From assembly GCF_009362785.1 (NCBI RefSeq), contig NZ_WHNQ01000004.1, forward strand, positions 1-64,000: a stretch of DNA of 64,000 bases, read 5' to 3'. The number at the start of each line of letters is the position of its first letter. Positions within the stretch are counted from its first letter, which is position 1. A model generated the notes under the pieces. The model was given only the letters and a program-made list of their open reading frames with translations, ran no database searches and was not told the origin of the DNA. The DNA comes from Paraburkholderia atlantica. GTDB taxonomy: Bacteria; Pseudomonadota; Gammaproteobacteria; Burkholderiales; Burkholderiaceae. Shown here in pieces: positions 42,651 to 52,396 of the stretch. Both the position numbers and the translations under genes were made by a program.

Positions 42651-44308
42651 TCGACCTCCGCTGCTATCTCTTTGATCGACGGATCGTGTTGGCCGTCGAT
42701 CGTCGCCGTCTGCCTCGGCTCGGACGCGGCGATGATCGCCACGGCATACCGGATCAATCCCTTGCAGCGTGCCGCCAACACTTTCTTGCGAATGCCCGAC
42801 GGCGCGTCTCCCTCGTTCGCCCACTCCTTGAAGCCGAGTCTTTCGAGTATGTGATCCTCGTTCTGACCGAAGGTGGCCGCGCCGTCCGCGGGTATGGCGT
42901 GATGGGCGTCGGTCAGGCAGGTGCAGATGTACTCCTCGGCGGTCGAGCCACGCGCCGCCAGCGTTTGAATTTCTCGCTTGGCCCAGCGTGCGAGCGATAC
43001 CGAGATCTCATCCATGTCGTGCGTCAGGTTGCGCACCTTGACGTCTTTGCCGCGATCGTCGCCGAGGATCTGATAGACGGTCCGGTCGACCACGTGCAGC
43101 CACAGCGAGGTCTGCGCGATGCGGATCTTGTGCTCGCACACGACCTCTTTCGAGTCGCCTTGGAGCGCGCGCCGTACGTGCCACAACACGACGTAATGCC
43201 ATACGAGGCCAATGAACTTGCCAAAGAAGAGTGCCTTGTCCTGCATCGATTCGCCGTCGAACTCGGGATATTCGAGCGGCGTAACCAGCGTCATCTTCGT
43301 GCGCGCGCCTTCTTTCAAGGTCCGATAGAGCGTCGCCGCGGGGCTGCTGCAATACTCGTCCCACGACTCGCGCGCCCACCATTGCTTGTCGATATCGAAG
43401 AAACGATAGATCGAGAAAATGCCCTTTTCCGACTCGTGAACGTTCGCCGCGCCGCCCCGAGCCTGCAGCGCCGCGCCAGGCTGCAAACGCTTTCGCTCGT
43501 CCGCGCGGGACTGGTCGCGATTCGGGTCGCGGTTCGGGTCGCGATAGGCGTCGTAAATCACGCGAAGACCGTAGCGCGTGCCCATCGCGTTATCGATGCT
43601 GGCCACCTTGTCGCTGAGTTCCTTGCGGATGGTCTCGAGCACCGCTTCCTGCTCATCGACGAGCTTGCGCTGCTGTTCGAGCGCGGAATAGTGTTCGGCG
43701 GCCACGTAGATGGCGGCGAGCGCCAACGCGAGTACGACCGCATCGGTATAGCCCTCCCATATTTCTCCGCCGAACAGCAATACCGCGGGGAAATAGCAGA
43801 ACACGGGAATCCACCAGCGCGACACGAACCACTTTCGCAGGATGCCGATTACCCCCTTCAAACGGGAGATGCTTTCGGGCGCGGGTTCCCCTTCCTCTTC
43901 CGCGATACGTTTCCGCTCTTCGAATTCACGCTCGGCGATGGTCCGAGCCCGCTCTTCCTCGCCACGGCAAATGTGGACATAGAAGACCAGGAACGTGAAG
44001 GCCGTGACCAGCAACGCAAGCAGCCAGCTCTCGCCTATGCTGGTTGCGCGCTCCTCGTCGCTGACTTCCTTCATCACCGCGGCGATCTTTCTAAAGCACT
44101 CGATGCCGGGAGGAAAGCAATTCGCATCCGGCACGCGATGCGAAAACGTAAGTACCCAGTAGACAATGCTCCCAGCCACAACCGCAATGCCGCCTAGCGC
44201 AGTGAGGACGAGCTTTTTTGCACTGGGACCCTGCTCGACGCGGGAATCGGGCTTGTCGCCGAAGAGTTCGGAGCGGCGATTCTCATCTGACGGCTTTTCC
44301 ATGCGCAT
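42647..44308 (-). CDS. Unrecognised multi-pass membrane protein with cytosolic C-terminal domain
   Basis: A 553-residue protein. Predicted membrane helices lie near residues 32-53 (LVLTALGGIAVVAGSIVYWVL), 93-111 (SWLLALLVTAFTFLVFYVHI), 165-182 (WWIPVFCYFPAVLLFGG) and 187-204 (TDAVVLALALAAIYVAAEH). An acidic/basic helical linker (RARTIAEREFEERKRIAEEE) separates pairs 1-2 and 3-4, and a coiled coil (ALEQQRKLVDEQEAVLETIRKEL) follows helix 4. The remaining ~330 residues are cytosolic, with a DPNRDPNRDQ tandem repeat and no family I recognise. It is coupled to the downstream 426-residue protein. It could be a membrane-anchored sensor or effector of a two-protein system. Confidence 0.62.
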   Translation of the reverse strand: MRMEKPSDENRRSELFGDKPDSRVEQGPSAKKLVLTALGGIAVVAGSIVYWVLTFSHRVPDANCFPPGIECFRKIAAVMKEVSDEERATSIGESWLLALLVTAFTFLVFYVHICRGEEERARTIAEREFEERKRIAEEEGEPAPESISRLKGVIGILRKWFVSRWWIPVFCYFPAVLLFGGEIWEGYTDAVVLALALAAIYVAAEHYSALEQQRKLVDEQEAVLETIRKELSDKVASIDNAMGTRYGLRVIYDAYRDPNRDPNRDQSRADERKRLQPGAALQARGGAANVHESEKGIFSIYRFFDIDKQWWARESWDEYCSSPAATLYRTLKEGARTKMTLVTPLEYPEFDGESMQDKALFFGKFIGLVWHYVVLWHVRRALQGDSKEVVCEHKIRIAQTSLWLHVVDRTVYQILGDDRGKDVKVRNLTHDMDEISVSLARWAKREIQTLAARGSTAEEYICTCLTDAHHAIPADGAATFGQNEDHILERLGFKEWANEGDAPSGIRKKVLAARCKGLIRYAVAIIAASEPRQTATIDGQHDPSIKEIAAEVE

Positions 44309-44437
44309 TGCCTCCTGACCCGATCAAGAGCACGAGAATGCGGGAAACGGTGACGTGCGAACGCACCGTAGGTCGGAAGAGCGCCCGTGATGAGGGCTAT
44401 GGGCAGGCTTTGCCAGTCGGGACGGGGCTGAACTCTC

Positions 44438-44467
44438 TATCTAAGATTGCGCCCGGGAGGATGTCAA
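44438..44467 (-). promoter_or_regulatory. Possible sigma-70 promoter for the two-gene membrane system
   Basis: On the minus strand a perfect TTGACA (44462-44467) is followed after 17-18 bp by TTAGATA, a weak -10. It would give a leader of about 120 nt before the ATG at 44308. The rest of 44309-44642 shows nothing else I can support. Confidence 0.4.
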
Positions 44468-44642
44468 TTAACGCGCGTGGTCTGTGTGCGCCAAACAACA
44501 ATCGGCACCGGGCGCCTGATGGGGGGGACGTTGGGAGCCGTGATGACAGGTAGAGCTAAGGGCGCTCGCGCTCCAGGCTGGCGCGCGGACGCCGGGCGAC
44601 GCTCCTCGCGCACACCTTGCGGCATGCGCGATGCCGCGCAAG

Positions 44643-45815
44643 TCAGTCGCCACGCTCCGCGCCCAGCGCCGCCAGCGGATGCGCGTCGTCTTGCCACGGC
44701 GAACTCAGGAAATGCCGCACGCGCTCGGGTTGCACATCGGCGAGCGTTGCCGGCGACCAGCGCGGCCGGCGGTCCTTGTCGATCAGTTGCGCACGGACAC
44801 CCTCGCGGAAATCGCCTTCCTCGATCGCGCGCTTCACGATGCCGAGCTCCATCCGGAAGCAGTCGGCGAGCGTCATCTGCCGGCCGCGCAGCAGCGCTTC
44901 GCGCGTCACGTGCAGCATCGTCGGCGAATGGGCGGTCAGTGCGTCGTAGGTCGCTTGCAGCCATTGCCGTACTTCGCGCGGCGGTTCGCGTTCGAGGTCC
45001 TGACGCAGCGTCGCGACGATGCGCTCGACGCCCGAGCGCCGGTCGAAGTGGCGCAGTATCAGCTGCGTCAGCGCGCCGAGCGGCGCGTGCGGCACGATAT
45101 TGCACGGCGGCTCGAACACGGCGCGCAGCGCGTCGATGCGCCCGGTGTCCGACGTGTCGTGCGACATGCGCTGCAACCGCTCCTCGAAGCTCGCGAGCCA
45201 GTCCGCCGGCACGCACAGGTCGGCCAGTTGCAGGCGCATCGCATCGGCGCCCGCTAGCGTCGCGCCGGTCAACCCGACATACAGCGCAAGCTCGGCCGGC
45301 ATCACGTTCAGAAAGCGGCTCGCGCCGACATCGGGCACGAAACCGATGCGCGTCTCCGGCATCGCGATGCGGCTGCGCTCGGTCACGATGCGCAGCCGCG
45401 CCGCCTGGCCGAGGCCCATGCCGCCGCCCATCGCAATGCCGTCGAGCAGCGCCACCACCGGCTTCGGAAACGTGTGCAACGCGTAGTCGAGCCGGTATTC
45501 GTCGACGAAAAATGCGAGCCAGCGCGGGTCGCCCTGGGTCGCGAGCCGATGCACTTCGCGCACGTCGCCGCCCGCGCAAAAGCCCTTGTCGCCGGCGCCC
45601 TTCAGCACCAGCGCGACGATCCCGGGATCGGTGCGGCAATGCTCGACCAGCACGGCGAGCTCGCGCACCATCGCGTGCGACAACGCGTTGAGCGCGGCGG
45701 GCCGGTTCAGCGTGATGATCGCCACGCGGTTGACGACGCGAAACAGCACGTCCGCTTCGGCCTGCGTATTCGACGCGTCGCGCGTTTCGACCGCAACGCT
45801 TTGCACAGTGCTCAT
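44643..45815 (-). CDS. 3-hydroxyisobutyryl-CoA hydrolase (enoyl-CoA hydratase/isomerase family)
   Basis: 390 residues, longer than a normal crotonase, with the hydrolase subfamily's extra C-terminal domain. Key segments: NRPAALNALSHAMV, the oxyanion region GDKGFCAGGDVRE, MGGGMGLGQAARLRIVTE and PETRIGFVPDVGAS with the expected Glu/Asp pair. It releases 3-hydroxyisobutyrate from its CoA ester in valine catabolism, avoiding toxic methacrylyl-CoA accumulation. Its start overlaps the stop of the next crotonase gene by 4 nt, and it is the last gene of the mms operon. Confidence 0.9.
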   Translation of the reverse strand: MSTVQSVAVETRDASNTQAEADVLFRVVNRVAIITLNRPAALNALSHAMVRELAVLVEHCRTDPGIVALVLKGAGDKGFCAGGDVREVHRLATQGDPRWLAFFVDEYRLDYALHTFPKPVVALLDGIAMGGGMGLGQAARLRIVTERSRIAMPETRIGFVPDVGASRFLNVMPAELALYVGLTGATLAGADAMRLQLADLCVPADWLASFEERLQRMSHDTSDTGRIDALRAVFEPPCNIVPHAPLGALTQLILRHFDRRSGVERIVATLRQDLEREPPREVRQWLQATYDALTAHSPTMLHVTREALLRGRQMTLADCFRMELGIVKRAIEEGDFREGVRAQLIDKDRRPRWSPATLADVQPERVRHFLSSPWQDDAHPLAALGAERGD

Positions 45816-46612
45816 CGCTGCGTCTCCCGTGGTGCATGGCCCGTCTGCCAGCGCGGCGCGCGTTTTTCGAGGAACGCGTTGACGCCCTCGCGCTGATCCG
45901 CGCCATCGAACAGATCGACGAAACGCTCGCGTTCGAGCGCGAGCGCGGCGGCGCGCGGCACGCCATGCCGCGCCTGATGGATCAGCTCCTTGCTGAAGCT
46001 GACTGCCTGCGGACTCAAACCGGTGACGCGCTGCGCCATCTTCAGCGCGGCTTCACGCGCGGCGCCGCGCTCCACCACTTCTTCGACCAGACCGATGCGC
46101 AGCGCGCTCGCCGCATCGACGCGCTCGCCGGTCAGGATCATCCGCTTGGCCCAGCCTTCGCCGACCAGCCACGGCAGCGTCTGCGTGCCGCAACCGCAAG
46201 GCAGCAGGCCGACCGCGGTCTCGGGCAGCGCCAGCACCGCATGCTGCTCGGCGATGCGGAAATCGCATGCGAGCGCGCATTCCAGACCGCCGCCCATCGC
46301 GAAGCCGTTGAGCGCAGCGATCACGACAGGCCGCGCATTCTGCAGCGTTTCGAACGCCGCGCCGAAACGCGCCGCCGCGGTGCGTGCGACTTCACGATCG
46401 CCGTCGGCGAACGTGTTCAGGTCGGCGCCCGCGCTGAAGAACTTCGGGCCGTCGCCGGTGATCACCAGCGCGCGCACGCGCGCATCGGCGTTCAACTGCT
46501 CGATGGTACGTTGCAATTGCAGCAGACCGTCGGGCGTGAAGGCGTTCGCGGGCGGCCGTTTCAACGTGATCAACGCAACGGCGCCGTCGTGCGCGTAATC
46601 GAGCTCGATCAT
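45812..46612 (-). CDS. Enoyl-CoA hydratase (methacrylyl-CoA hydratase role)
   Basis: 266 residues of the crotonase superfamily: LKRPPANAFTPDGL, oxyanion-hole segments FFSAGADLNTF and GFAMGGGLECALACDFRIAE, and the ALPETAVGLLPCGCGTQTL stretch containing one catalytic Glu. Within this operon it probably hydrates methacrylyl-CoA to 3-hydroxyisobutyryl-CoA. It overlaps both neighbours by 4 nt, so translation is coupled with mmsB and the hydrolase. Confidence 0.9.
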   Translation of the reverse strand: MIELDYAHDGAVALITLKRPPANAFTPDGLLQLQRTIEQLNADARVRALVITGDGPKFFSAGADLNTFADGDREVARTAAARFGAAFETLQNARPVVIAALNGFAMGGGLECALACDFRIAEQHAVLALPETAVGLLPCGCGTQTLPWLVGEGWAKRMILTGERVDAASALRIGLVEEVVERGAAREAALKMAQRVTGLSPQAVSFSKELIHQARHGVPRAAALALERERFVDLFDGADQREGVNAFLEKRAPRWQTGHAPRETQR

Positions 46613-47526
46613 TGCGTGCCTCCCTGGCCGTCGCCGCCGCGGTCTCGCGAGCGATACAGCTTGATCACCGCCGAAAAGTCCAGACGTCCGGCGCCGTTCG
46701 TGCTCATCGTTTGATAAAGCTGTTGCGCAAGCGCGCCGAGATAGACCGGTTGACGCACGCCGCGCGCGGCATCGGTGGCGAGGCCGAGGTCTTTCAGCAT
46801 CAGGTCGGTGCCGAAGCCGCCGGTATAGCCGCGCGACGAAGGCGCGGTCTCGATCACGCCCGGCATCGGGTTATACGTGTCCGAACTCCAGCAACGCCCG
46901 GTCGACGTATTGATGATGCTGCCGAGCACCTTCGTGTCGATGCCGAGCGCCTCGCCGAGCGACATCGCCTCCGCGACGCCCGCCATCGAGATGCCGAGCA
47001 CGAGGTTGTTGCAGATCTTCGCGACCTGGCCCGTGCCGGTATCGCCGCAATGCACGATGTTTTTTCCCATCGCCAGCAGAACGGGTTTCACCTGCTCGTA
47101 CGCGCTCGCGCTGCCGCCGACCATGAAGGTCAGCGTGCCCGCCGCCGCGCCGCCCGTGCCGCCCGACACCGGCGCATCGACGAAGCTGTTGCCATGCGCC
47201 GCGGCGAGTTCGGCAAACGCCTTCACGCTGGTGGGATCGATCGTGCTCGAATCGATGATCGGCACGCCCGGCGCGATGCCGGCGAGGATGCCGTCAGCCG
47301 CGACGAGCACGCTGCGCACGTGAGCCGCGGCGGGCAGCATCGTGATCACGCATTCGACGTCGCTCGCGGCGGCCTTCGGCGAGGCCGCCGCCTGCGCGCC
47401 CGCGTCGACGAGCGTGCGCACGGCCTCCACGCTGAGGTCGAACACGTTGAGGGCGTGGCCCGCCTTCAGCAGGTTCAAAGCCATCGGCGCGCCCATATTG
47501 CCGAGTCCGATAAAGCCTATTTTCAT
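46609..47526 (-). CDS. mmsB: 3-hydroxyisobutyrate dehydrogenase
   Basis: 305 residues, family length 295-300. The NAD motif GFIGLGNMGAPMA opens the protein; the substrate motif DAPVSGGTGGAAAGTLTFMVGG and the catalytic-lysine segment GQVAKICNN (Lys near 171) follow. It oxidises 3-hydroxyisobutyrate to methylmalonate semialdehyde. The ATG at 47526 is chosen because MKIGFIGLGNMG is the canonical start. It lies 32 nt after mmsA. Confidence 0.94.
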   Translation of the reverse strand: MKIGFIGLGNMGAPMALNLLKAGHALNVFDLSVEAVRTLVDAGAQAAASPKAAASDVECVITMLPAAAHVRSVLVAADGILAGIAPGVPIIDSSTIDPTSVKAFAELAAAHGNSFVDAPVSGGTGGAAAGTLTFMVGGSASAYEQVKPVLLAMGKNIVHCGDTGTGQVAKICNNLVLGISMAGVAEAMSLGEALGIDTKVLGSIINTSTGRCWSSDTYNPMPGVIETAPSSRGYTGGFGTDLMLKDLGLATDAARGVRQPVYLGALAQQLYQTMSTNGAGRLDFSAVIKLYRSRDRGGDGQGGTQ

Positions 47527-47558
47527 GATGTCGTCTCCGTGTGTGCCTTTAGCGCAAT

Positions 47559-49100
47559 TCAACGCAGGCGGATCGTCGTGTTGACGCCATCGTTGACGGT
47601 GTCGTCGTCGAACCAGCGCGCGGTGACCGTCTTCGTCTGCGTGTAGAACTGCACGACCTGCTTGCCGTACGGACCGAGATCGCCGAGCTTCGAGCCGCGC
47701 GAACCGGTGAAGCTGAAAAACGGCACCGGCACCGGAATCGGAATATTGATGCCGACCTGGCCGATATCGATCTCGCTCTGGAACTTGCGCGCCGCCGCGC
47801 CGCTTTGCGTGAACAGGCCCACGCCGTTGCCGAACGGGTTCGCGTTGACGAGCGCGATCGCATCGTCGAGCGTCGCGACGTTGACCACCGCGAGCACCGG
47901 CCCGAAGATTTCGGTGCGGTAGATTTCCATCTCGGTCGTGACGTCGTTGAATACCGTCGGGCCGATGAAGTTGCCCTGCTCATAGCCCCGCACGCTCACA
48001 TCGCGGCCGTCGAGCGCGAGTGTCGCGCCCTCCTTCACGCCCGCGTCGATCAGACCGAGAATGCGTTGCTTCGCCGCGCGCGACACGACCGGCCCGACAT
48101 CGGTGCCCGGCTCGTGCCCCGCGTTGACCTTCAGCGTCTTCGCCTTCGCGACGAGCTCGGGCAGCCACTCGCGCGCGGCGCCGACCAGCACCGCCACCGA
48201 AGTCGCCATGCAGCGCTGACCGGCCGCGCCGAACGCGGCGCCCGCGAGCGCGTTGAGCGTCTGTTCGCGATTCGCGTCGGGCAGCACGACCGCGTGGTTC
48301 TTCGCGCCCATCATCGCTTGCACGCGCTTGCCGTGTTCGCTGCCGAGGCGATACACGTGCGTGCCGACCGCCGTCGAGCCGACGAACGAAATCGCCTTCA
48401 CCAGTTCATGTGTGCACAACGCATCGACCACTTCCTTGCCGCCGTGCACGACGTTCAGCACGCCCTTCGGCACGCCGGCTTCGAGCGCGAGTTCGACGAG
48501 CTGCATCGTCGACAGCGGGTCCTGCTCGGATGGCTTCAGCACGAAGGTGTTGCCGCACACGAGCGCCATCGGGAACATCCACAGCGGGATCATCGCGGGG
48601 AAATTGAACGGCGTGATGCCGGCACAGACGCCGAGCGGCTGACGCAGCGTGTAGGTGTCCACGCCACCCGCGACGTTCTCGGCGAACTCCCCCTGCTGCA
48701 AGGTGCCGATCGAACAAGCATGCTCGACGACTTCCAGACCGCGGAAGATGTCGCCCTCCGCATCGGGAATCGTCTTGCCCTGCTCGGCCGACAGCGTCTT
48801 CGCGATGCGCGGCATCTGCTCGCGAATCAGCGCCTGGTACTTCAGCATGATGCGCATGCGCGCGCCGATCGGCGTGTCCTTCCACGTTTTGAACGCCGCG
48901 TGCGCGCTGCGTACCGCCGCGTCGACTTCAGCGACGGTCGCGAACGGCACGCGCGCGAGGACCGCCTGGGTGGCCGGGTTCACGATGTCGCGCCACTCGG
49001 TCGTCTTCGATTCGACGAACTCGCCGTTGATCAGCAGTTTGACGGTAGCAACGGCGCCGGCAACGTCGCGGCTGGTCTCGTTCGAAGCAAGGGTGCTCAT
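47559..49100 (-). CDS. mmsA: Methylmalonate-semialdehyde dehydrogenase (CoA-acylating)
   Basis: 513 residues of the aldehyde dehydrogenase superfamily, MmsA type: CAGITPFNFPAMIPLWMFPMALV, KPSEQDPLSTMQLVELAL, GSTAVGTHVYRLG and the catalytic GAAGQRCMATSVAVLVG. It turns methylmalonate semialdehyde, NAD+ and CoA into propionyl-CoA, CO2 and NADH. Upstream on the same strand (152 nt gap) is the AMP-dependent ligase gene. Confidence 0.94.
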   Translation of the reverse strand: MSTLASNETSRDVAGAVATVKLLINGEFVESKTTEWRDIVNPATQAVLARVPFATVAEVDAAVRSAHAAFKTWKDTPIGARMRIMLKYQALIREQMPRIAKTLSAEQGKTIPDAEGDIFRGLEVVEHACSIGTLQQGEFAENVAGGVDTYTLRQPLGVCAGITPFNFPAMIPLWMFPMALVCGNTFVLKPSEQDPLSTMQLVELALEAGVPKGVLNVVHGGKEVVDALCTHELVKAISFVGSTAVGTHVYRLGSEHGKRVQAMMGAKNHAVVLPDANREQTLNALAGAAFGAAGQRCMATSVAVLVGAAREWLPELVAKAKTLKVNAGHEPGTDVGPVVSRAAKQRILGLIDAGVKEGATLALDGRDVSVRGYEQGNFIGPTVFNDVTTEMEIYRTEIFGPVLAVVNVATLDDAIALVNANPFGNGVGLFTQSGAAARKFQSEIDIGQVGINIPIPVPVPFFSFTGSRGSKLGDLGPYGKQVVQFYTQTKTVTARWFDDDTVNDGVNTTIRLR

Positions 49101-49251
49101 GCTGAAACTCCTGTGCGATGGCCGCGCGGCGGCCGGACAGCGATAGAGAAGAAAAAACGGTGCCCCGACGCGTTGAATCCGAAGCTCGAATTCGACGCGT
49201 GCGATTCAAAATCGGGGCGGCAAAACCAGCAATGGCGAGGAATATAGACAG

Positions 49252-50943
49252 TCAACGTAAGTCGGGGAAATCCTCTTCCCAGTACTCGTCGGGCAGACGC
49301 GCGGGCTCGGCCGCGCGCTCCATTTCGCGGCGCCGCAACTCGACGCGGCGGATCTTGCCGGAGATCGTCTTCGGCAGTTCGCTGAATTGCAGACGACGAA
49401 TCCGCTTGTACGGCGCGAGTTTTTCGCGCGAGAACGCGAACACCGCGCGCGCGAGTTCGGGACCGGCCTCATAGCCCTGACGCACGGTGACGAACGCCTT
49501 CGGCACCGACAGACGCAACGCGTCCGCGCTCGGCACGACGGCCGCCTCGCCGATCGCCTCGTGTTCGATCAGCACGCTTTCGAGTTCGAATGGACTCAGG
49601 CGATAGTCGGACGACTTGAACACGTCGTCCGAACGGCCGACATACACGTAGTAGCCGTCGTCGCGACGCAGCGCGACATCCGACGTGCGATAGAAGCCGT
49701 TGCGCATCGCCTGCGCGGTCGCGTTGGCGTTGTTCGCGTAGCCGGTCATCAGGCCGAGCGGCCGTTCGGCGAGCGGCAGTGCGATTTCGCCTTCGGTCAC
49801 GGCCTGGTCGTCGGCATCGAGCAGTTCGACGCGGTAGCCCGGCAGCGGACGCCCCATCGAGCCGGCCACGACCGGCTGGCCCGGCGAATTGCCGATCTGG
49901 CAGGTCGTCTCGGTCTGTCCGTAGCCATCGCGGATCGTGATGTCCCACGCGTGCCTGACGCGTTCGATGACCTCCGGATTCAGCGGCTCGCCCGCGCCGA
50001 CGATCTCGCGCAGCTTCACCGGATAGTCGCCGAGCGGCTCCTGCACGAGCATGCGCCAGACGGTCGGCGGCGCGCACAGCGTGGTCACGTTGAAACGCAC
50101 CAGCGCGGCGAGCGTGTCTTTCGGTACGAAACGCGGGACGTTGAACACGAACACGCAGGCCTGCGCGTTCCACGGCGCGAAGAAGCAGCTCCACGCGTGC
50201 TTGGCCCAGCCCGGCGAGCTGATGTTCCAATGGATATCGCCGGGTTGCAGGCCGATCCAGTACATCGTCGACAGATGCCCGACCGGATAGCTCTGATGCG
50301 TATGCTCGACGAGCTTCGGCTTCGACGTGGTGCCGGACGTGAAGTACAGCAGCATCGGATCGCTGGCGTGGGTGACGCCGTCCGGCGTGAAATCCGGCGA
50401 CGCCTCGTACGCGCCGGCAACATCGATCCAGCCGTCGCGCGGCGCGCCGACCGACAAGCGCGTGAGCGGCACGTCGAGCGCATCGAATTTGCCCAGCTCC
50501 GCGCTGTCGACCACGGCGAACTTCGCGCCGCCGATCTGCACGCGGTCGCGCACGTCGTCGGCGGACAGCTGCGTGGTGGCGGGCAGCACGATCGCGCCGA
50601 GCTTCATCGCGGCGAGCATCACGTCCCATAGCTCGACGCGGTTCGGCAGCATCAGCAGCACACGGTCGCCCCGACCGACGCCCGCGCCGCGCAGAAAGTT
50701 CGCCATCCGTGACGAGCGCTCCGACATCTGCGCGTACGTCAGGCGCAGGCCGTCGCTGGAAGGATCGTCGACGATCCACAGCGCCGGGTTGTCGTTGTTG
50801 CGAGCGATCTGGTCGAAGTAGTCGAGCGCCCAGTTGAACTCGCCGAGCGCCGGCCATGTGAATTCGCGGTACGCGCGCTCATAGTCGGTGCGATGGCGCA
50901 CTAGCAGATCGCGCGCTTCGAGAAAGGCTTTCGCTGCTGTCAT
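49252..50943 (-). CDS. AMP-dependent acyl-CoA synthetase
   Basis: 563 residues, a full-length adenylate-forming enzyme. The AMP loop is LYFTSGTTSKPKLVEHTH, followed by DGYGQTETTC, the hinge-type segment YYVYVGRSDDVFKSSDYRLSPFELE and the C-terminal ISGKIRRVELR with the catalytic Lys. It resembles medium/short-chain acyl-CoA synthetases. In this cluster it may activate isobutyrate or a related branched acid to its CoA ester, feeding the dehydrogenase encoded upstream. In contrast to the deleted ligase at 15125-16024, it looks intact. Confidence 0.88.
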   Translation of the reverse strand: MTAAKAFLEARDLLVRHRTDYERAYREFTWPALGEFNWALDYFDQIARNNDNPALWIVDDPSSDGLRLTYAQMSERSSRMANFLRGAGVGRGDRVLLMLPNRVELWDVMLAAMKLGAIVLPATTQLSADDVRDRVQIGGAKFAVVDSAELGKFDALDVPLTRLSVGAPRDGWIDVAGAYEASPDFTPDGVTHASDPMLLYFTSGTTSKPKLVEHTHQSYPVGHLSTMYWIGLQPGDIHWNISSPGWAKHAWSCFFAPWNAQACVFVFNVPRFVPKDTLAALVRFNVTTLCAPPTVWRMLVQEPLGDYPVKLREIVGAGEPLNPEVIERVRHAWDITIRDGYGQTETTCQIGNSPGQPVVAGSMGRPLPGYRVELLDADDQAVTEGEIALPLAERPLGLMTGYANNANATAQAMRNGFYRTSDVALRRDDGYYVYVGRSDDVFKSSDYRLSPFELESVLIEHEAIGEAAVVPSADALRLSVPKAFVTVRQGYEAGPELARAVFAFSREKLAPYKRIRRLQFSELPKTISGKIRRVELRRREMERAAEPARLPDEYWEEDFPDLR

Positions 50944-51041
50944 CGTCGTCTCCAGATTGGCGCGGGGCGCGCTCGGTTTTTTTACCGTGGCGGGCTAAGC
51001 GAGCATCCACGGCCAGGCTATTGTGCGCTCAAACGCCGCCC

Positions 51042-52175
51042 TCAAACATGGCGCGCGATCACCATCCGCTGCACTTCGCTCGTGCCTTCGTAAATCTGCG
51101 TGATGCGCGCATCGCGATAGTGGCGCTCCACCGCATAGTCCTCCAGATAGCCATAGCCGCCATGAATCTGGATCGCGTTCGAGCAGATCTCCTCGGCCAG
51201 CTCCGACGCGAACAGCTTCGCCTGCGACGCCTCCGACAGACACGGCCGCCCCGCCGAGCGCAGCCGCGCCGCGTGATGCACGAGCAGCCGGGCGGCGTTC
51301 AGCCGCGTCGCCATGTCGGCGAGCATGTTCGCGATCGTCTGATGGTCCTTCAGTGGTTTGCCGAACTGTTCACGTTCGCTTGCGTAGCGGCGCGCGGCAT
51401 CGAACGCCGCTCGGGCGATACCGACCGCCTGCGCGGCGATGCCGATGCGCCCGCCTTCGAGATTCGACAGCGCGATGCGCAGACCCTCGCCCGGTTCGCC
51501 GAGCAGGTTGGCCTCGGGGACCGCGCAGTGATCGAGCGAGATCGGACAGGTATCGGACGCGCGAATGCCGAGCTTGTGCTCCGGCCGGCCGACGTCGAAG
51601 CCCGGCGTCGAGGTCGGCACGATGAAGGCGGACAGGCCGCGCTTGCCGCGCTCGGGATCGGTGACCGCGAACACGATCGCGAGACCGGCGCGCGCGCCGT
51701 TGGTCACGAACTGCTTGCTGCCGTTCAGAATCCACTGTCCGTCGCGCCGCTCCGCGCGGGTGCGCAGATTGTTCGCCTCGGAACCCGCCTGAGGCTCGGT
51801 CAGGCAGAACGCGCCGATCGTGCGGCCAGTGGCAAGCTCGCGCAGATAGCGGTCTTTCTGCGCGGCGCTGCCGAAGTTCAGGATCGGCGCGCAGCCGACC
51901 GAGTTGTGCACGCTCATCAGCGTCGCGCAGGCGGCGCAGCCGGCCGCGATCTCTTCGAGCGCGAGCGCGTAGGCGACGTAGTCGGTGTAGCAGCCGCCCC
52001 ACTCGGCCGGCACCATCATGCCCAGAAAGCCGAGCTCGCCCATTTGCGCGACGACCTCGGCCGGCAGTTGCGCGTCGCGATCCCATTGCGCCGCGTGCGG
52101 TGCGAGACATTCGGTGGCGAAGTCGCGCGCGGCGTCGCGGATCATCCGTTGTTCGTCGGTGTAGAAGCTGTCCAT
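51042..52175 (-). CDS. Acyl-CoA dehydrogenase (isobutyryl-CoA dehydrogenase-like)
   Basis: 377 residues from ATG 52175 ([20 protein letters not shown]). Family segments: [19 protein letters not shown]-type [14 protein letters not shown] and the C-terminal [34 protein letters not shown]. It introduces the double bond into isobutyryl-CoA to give methacrylyl-CoA. It heads the minus-strand mms cluster and diverges from the AraC-type regulator gene (221 nt between starts), whose product probably controls both. Confidence 0.9.
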   Translation of the reverse strand: MDSFYTDEQRMIRDAARDFATECLAPHAAQWDRDAQLPAEVVAQMGELGFLGMMVPAEWGGCYTDYVAYALALEEIAAGCAACATLMSVHNSVGCAPILNFGSAAQKDRYLRELATGRTIGAFCLTEPQAGSEANNLRTRAERRDGQWILNGSKQFVTNGARAGLAIVFAVTDPERGKRGLSAFIVPTSTPGFDVGRPEHKLGIRASDTCPISLDHCAVPEANLLGEPGEGLRIALSNLEGGRIGIAAQAVGIARAAFDAARRYASEREQFGKPLKDHQTIANMLADMATRLNAARLLVHHAARLRSAGRPCLSEASQAKLFASELAEEICSNAIQIHGGYGYLEDYAVERHYRDARITQIYEGTSEVQRMVIARHV

Positions 52176-52396
52176 GACTGCGTCCTCGCGGGTGCTGACG
52201 GCCGTGCAGGCGATCTCGGTGATGCGGCAAGTGTAGGCAAGCGGCCCGCGCCACTCGATGCTCGCTGCGCTCACATTTGCTGAGCGCATTTGCCATACTG
52301 CTACCATGCGCATGCATGAGGCCTCGTCTTTTCAGGGGCTTCATGAACCACGAGCCAACCGATGCTGAGCGCTTTTGCCAGAGAAACCGGATTCCG

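Noticed and set aside
43490-43550. CRISPR-like tandem repeat
   Set aside because: The direct repeat is a short coding repeat (Asp-Pro-Asn-Arg) without spacers; no CRISPR array is present in the window.
44464-45966. A 500-codon minus-strand frame over the hydrolase gene
   Set aside because: Same strand but different frame from the intact 3-hydroxyisobutyryl-CoA hydrolase; Arg/Ala-rich translation without homology.
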